From Novosphingobium sp. 17-62-19 (GTDB lineage Bacteria > Pseudomonadota > Alphaproteobacteria > Sphingomonadales > Sphingomonadaceae): 37,777 nt of DNA. The DNA lies in contig NZ_NCII01000022.1 in assembly GCF_002256775.1 (NCBI RefSeq), positions 1-37,777 on the forward strand. The letters run 5' to 3'. Numbering within the stretch: the first letter of the stretch is position 1; every line of letters begins with the position of its first letter. A model generated the notes under the pieces. That model was not told the DNA's origin, did not search any database, and saw only the letters and a program-made list of their open reading frames with translations. The translations under genes and the position numbers were made by a program. Positions 34,708-37,777 of the stretch are shown here, piece after piece.

Positions 34708-34722
34708 GAAAGGAGGTGATCC
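34708..34722 (+). promoter_or_regulatory. Extended Shine-Dalgarno, full complement of 16S 3' end
   Basis: GAAAGGAGGTGATCC is the exact reverse complement of the last 15 bases of a typical 16S rRNA gene (GGATCACCTCCTTTC). Ordinary ribosome sites in this window match 4-6 bases. The next base (G instead of A) departs from inverted 16S sequence, so it is not an rRNA fragment. GGAGG lies 7 bases before the ATG at 34724. Confidence 0.85.
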
Positions 34723-34723
34723 G

Positions 34724-34780
34724 ATGTCTCATGGTTCAGCACAGAGGTCGGTACAGTCCCGCGCGAGGCATTATCGCTGA
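34724..34780 (+). CDS. 18-residue ORF with exceptional ribosome binding site
   Basis: Encodes MSHGSAQRSVQSRARHYR and stops at TGA 34778-34780. It is basic (four Arg, two His), has four Ser and no acidic residue or branched-chain cluster, so it does not look like a classical ilv or leu attenuator peptide. The reason to believe it is translated is the 15-base Shine-Dalgarno match at ideal spacing. It ends 100 bases before ilvE on the same strand. It could be a leader peptide, a ribosome-stalling or translation-responsive element, or an independent small protein. I do not recognise it. Confidence 0.6.
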   Translation: MSHGSAQRSVQSRARHYR

Positions 34781-34880
34781 GTTTCGATTAAGCCCTTCAC
34801 ATTTATTACATTCCGCTTGCCTTTCGCGCAACAATAGTTCACGGCGCTGCATCTTCGATTCTAGCGCAAGGACTGCCCCG

Positions 34881-35981
<1,101 letters not shown>

Positions 35982-35986
35982 CCAGT

Positions 35987-36010
35987 TGCCATGCGCTGCG
36001 GCGCATGGCA
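35987..36010 (+). terminator. Stem-loop after ilvE
   Basis: A perfect 10-bp stem, TGCCATGCGC (35987-35996) with GCGCATGGCA (36001-36010), closed by the loop TGCG. It begins 6 bases after the ilvE stop. No T-run follows, which is common in GC-rich alphaproteobacteria, so it may end transcription or protect the mRNA 3' end. Confidence 0.65.
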
Positions 36011-36061
36011 TCGCTCACCGCGTGTTAAACGCCCGATTAGGGTGTCTGTGGAGTGTCTGGC

Positions 36062-36970
36062 ATGAGCATTTCCTTCGAAGGCCGCGTGGCCATCGTTACC
36101 GGCGCAGGCGGCGGACTTGGCCGTGCCTATGCGCTCGAACTGGCAAAGCGCGGCGCGAAAGTCGTGGTCAACGATCTTGGCGGATCGCGCGATGGCACTG
36201 GCCATTCCGACGCGGCGCTGAAGGTCGTCGAGGAAATCGAGGCCGCTGGCGGCGAAGCCATGTCAAACGGCGGCTCGGTCAGCGAATACGAACAGATGGT
36301 CGAGATGGTCGCCAAGGCCAAGGAGCGCTGGGGCGGCGTCCACGTGCTGATCAACAATGCCGGCATCCTGCGCGACAAGAGCTTCACCAAGATGGACCCC
36401 GCCGATTTCGAGATGGTGGTGCGCGTCCATCTGATCGGCTCGGCCTTTGCCACCAAGGCCTGCTGGGATCTGATGCGCGAACAGAACTACGGCCGCATCC
36501 TGATGACCGCATCCTCCTCTGGCCTGTTCGGCAACTTCGGCCAGGCAAACTACGGCGCCGCCAAGCTCGGCCTCGCAGGCCTCACCAAGACGCTCTACCT
36601 TGAAGGCGCGAAGAACAACATCAAGGTCAACACGCTGGCCCCCGTCGCCGCCACCCGCATGACCGAGGACATCTTCCCCGAAGAAGCGTTCAAGCTGTTC
36701 AATCCCGAAAGCGTCGTCCCCGCCGCACTCTTCCTCGTCTCCGAAGATGCCCCCACCAACGCCATCGTTGGCGCAGGCGCTGGCGGTTATCACTCGGCGT
36801 GGGTGACGATGAACAAGGGCGTGCTGCTGGCACCTGCTGAGCAGACCGTCGATGGCTTCGCCGCAAACTGGGACAAGATCAGCGACCGCGCGGAGGATTT
36901 CGTGCCACGTTCGGGGCCGGAACAGGCGCACGTGATCATCAGCCAGTTACAGGCGGCGATGAAGGGGTGA
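36062..36970 (+). CDS. SDR oxidoreductase, (3R)-hydroxyacyl-CoA dehydrogenase-like
   Basis: 302 residues. A Rossmann fold with TGAGGGLG near 14-21, NNAG near 96-99, and the catalytic Ser with YGAAK (Tyr/Lys pair) near 160. The N-terminus FEGRVAIVTGAGGGLGRAYA and the VVVNDLGGSRDGTG insertion are typical of the dehydrogenase part of peroxisomal multifunctional enzyme type 2, which oxidises (3R)-hydroxyacyl-CoA. The length matches that domain alone. Sphingomonads carry many such genes for fatty acid, steroid or aromatic side-chain breakdown. ATG 36062 has GGAG 8 bases upstream; a GTG at 36053 is less likely. Substrate uncertain. Confidence 0.88.
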   Translation: MSISFEGRVAIVTGAGGGLGRAYALELAKRGAKVVVNDLGGSRDGTGHSDAALKVVEEIEAAGGEAMSNGGSVSEYEQMVEMVAKAKERWGGVHVLINNAGILRDKSFTKMDPADFEMVVRVHLIGSAFATKACWDLMREQNYGRILMTASSSGLFGNFGQANYGAAKLGLAGLTKTLYLEGAKNNIKVNTLAPVAATRMTEDIFPEEAFKLFNPESVVPAALFLVSEDAPTNAIVGAGAGGYHSAWVTMNKGVLLAPAEQTVDGFAANWDKISDRAEDFVPRSGPEQAHVIISQLQAAMKG

Positions 36971-36978
36971 GTGTTCAG

Positions 36979-37117
36979 ATCCTCCCCGTTTTCACGAAGT
37001 GCAAATGGGGAGGTGGCAGGCACCGCAGGTGACTGACGGAGGGGGTTCTTACCCCTCCACCACCAGCGTCGCTGGCGGTCCCCCTCCCCGATTGTCCTTC
37101 GGAAAATCAGGGAGGAT
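36979..37117. repeat. Dispersed multi-hairpin repeat element
   Basis: Between the SDR gene and the convergent siroheme synthase gene. ATCCTCCCC (36979-36987) at the left and AGGGAGGAT (37109-37117) at the right form the outer arms. Internal stems include CCTCCCC with GGGGAGG (36981-36987 and 37007-37013), GGAGGGG with CCCCTCC (37038-37044 and 37052-37058), CCAGC/GCTGG near 37063-37075, and CCTCCC/GGGAGG near 37084-37115. This arrangement is a dispersed non-coding repeat I know from sphingomonad genomes. It is in a position to terminate both genes. Confidence 0.75.
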
Positions 37118-37122
37118 TTGGC

Positions 37123-37777
37123 CTAAGCCGACCGCAGCACCACCACGATGCCGCCTGCAGGCTCCACCGAGCCTGCAGGCACCCGCACCGCATCGGCCCG
37201 CGCGCGTGCCAGTATCTCTGGTGCAGCACCGGCCTCATGCACCACCACATCGGCCTGCCCCAGCAACCGCGCCGCGCGTAGCGTAAGATCTTCGGGATCG
37301 TTCGACGTCAACACGATCTCGAACCGCCCAGACTGTCCTTCTGCGCCCGACACAAGCCACGCGCCAACCTTCGCCTCACTCCCCGCACGAAACAGATCGA
37401 GTTCTCCGCACTCATCCAAAGCCGCATCCAGCGCACGCCTGCGATCCGCCACCGAAGCCCACCGCGCGCGCATCCCCTCGCGCGCCTCTTCCAGCGCGCG
37501 GGCCAGCGCGCCTAGCCCTTGAGGCAGCAGCCGCTCCAGCCGCAACCGCAGGATCTTCGCCAGCCCTGCTGAGGCCCCGCCCGTGCCCACCGCGATCAGC
37601 ACCGGGTCGCGGTCCAGAATCGAAGGCGTGGTGAAATCACACAGTTCGGGCCGGTCGACCACGTTGACCAGCAGCCCCGCACAGCGCAGCCGGATCGCAT
37701 CGCCCTGCGCCATGTCGGGATTGTCGTGCGCGATGAAGGCGAGGCGTGCGCCGTCGTCGATCCCGGCGGCGATGTCG
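37123..37777 (-). CDS. cysG: Siroheme synthase (CysG N-terminal type), 5' end outside window
   Basis: About 218 C-terminal residues; the reading frame is open to the right edge and the NAD-binding start lies beyond it. Visible parts include IAHDNPDMAQ, VNVVDRPELCDFTTPSILDR (the CysG motif around the active site), IAVGTGGASAGLAKILR and the dimerisation helices (LERLLPQGLGALARALEEAR). These are features of precorrin-2 dehydrogenase / sirohydrochlorin ferrochelatase, which makes siroheme for sulfite and nitrite reductases. The last 65 residues resemble only the first strands of the uroporphyrinogen methyltransferase domain (VLTSNDPEDLTLRAARLL, then QADVVVHEAGAAPEILA), after which the gene stops. 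Methyltransferase activity must come from another gene. Confidence 0.85.
   Translation of the reverse strand, partial: DIAAGIDDGARLAFIAHDNPDMAQGDAIRLRCAGLLVNVVDRPELCDFTTPSILDRDPVLIAVGTGGASAGLAKILRLRLERLLPQGLGALARALEEAREGMRARWASVADRRRALDAALDECGELDLFRAGSEAKVGAWLVSGAEGQSGRFEIVLTSNDPEDLTLRAARLLGQADVVVHEAGAAPEILARARADAVRVPAGSVEPAGGIVVVLRSA

Larger units (their letters stand above)
34536..34880 (+). promoter_or_regulatory. ilvE upstream region (345 bases)
   Basis: Holds, in order: an AT-rich stretch with seven consecutive A around 34583-34591, a hairpin at 34670-34687, a 15-base perfect anti-16S match (34708-34722), an 18-codon ORF (34724-34780) and a further 100 bases of lower GC (34781-34880) before ilvE. 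The layout resembles a translated leader, but the ORF is not rich in Leu, Ile or Val. No canonical promoter can be assigned with confidence. Confidence 0.55.

Noticed and set aside
34709-34722. Possible inverted fragment of a 16S rRNA gene
   Set aside because: The match to the reverse complement of 16S ends exactly at the 3' terminus and the next bases diverge, so it is a Shine-Dalgarno sequence rather than rRNA gene debris.
36976-37120. Short protein-coding ORF in the SDR/cysG gap
   Set aside because: The frame there is Pro/Arg-rich and falls on the multi-hairpin repeat, which explains it as non-coding.

Overview
The window is ordinary, dense, GC-rich alphaproteobacterial chromosome. Several neighbourhoods point to Sphingomonadales, probably a Novosphingobium-like organism: bamE divergent from a cbp3-type cytochrome bc1 chaperone plus yceD, a TIGR02186 gene coupled to tauE, a gspCDEFG-LMN operon, and metZ, tlyA, ubiK and ilvE close together. 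The taxon is inferred from gene content; no rRNA or tRNA is present to confirm it. I see no insertion sequence, phage, CRISPR or plasmid gene.

Layout. 1-2781: a divergent block with a bamE 5' fragment, bc1 chaperone, YceD protein and MATE exporter. 2789-8943 (minus): a HerA-type ATPase, a TIGR02186/TauE pair and a two-gene set resembling N4-adsorption proteins NfrB/NfrA that looks like a reduced exopolysaccharide synthesis and export pair. 9003-9777: a repeat-bearing upstream region, dps and a large REP-like hairpin. 9806-18480 (minus): a tightly overlapping type II secretion operon gspC-D-E-F-G-L-M-N with no gspH, I, J or K. 18618-24488: Nudix hydrolase, DNA polymerase IV, Bcr/CflA-type MFS exporter, GGDEF-EAL protein and LysR regulator. 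24501-31844: apaG, recO, leuB, a DPM1-like/GtrA fusion facing a PMT-family protein mannosyltransferase, metZ and an HWE sensor kinase. 31841-37777: a small conserved protein, ubiK, tspO, tlyA, a proline-rich lipoprotein, an 18-codon ORF with an extraordinary ribosome binding site, ilvE, an SDR dehydrogenase, a multi-hairpin repeat and the 3' part of a siroheme synthase gene.

How genes work together. The T2SS genes would export folded proteins but need minor pseudopilins and a prepilin peptidase from elsewhere. The GT2-GtrA protein could supply and flip polyprenyl-phosphate-mannose for the adjacent PMT enzyme, giving periplasmic protein O-mannosylation. LeuB and IlvE serve branched-chain amino acid synthesis; MetZ and siroheme synthase serve sulfur assimilation and methionine synthesis.

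Most unusual features: (1) the 18-codon ORF at 34724-34780, preceded by 15 bases exactly complementary to the 16S rRNA 3' end; (2) the T2SS operon whose gspG-gspL junction is only 6 bases with four minor pseudopilin genes absent; (3) the reduced NfrB/NfrA-like pair; (4) the apparent vestige of a methyltransferase domain at the end of the siroheme synthase. None is proven to be a new system.
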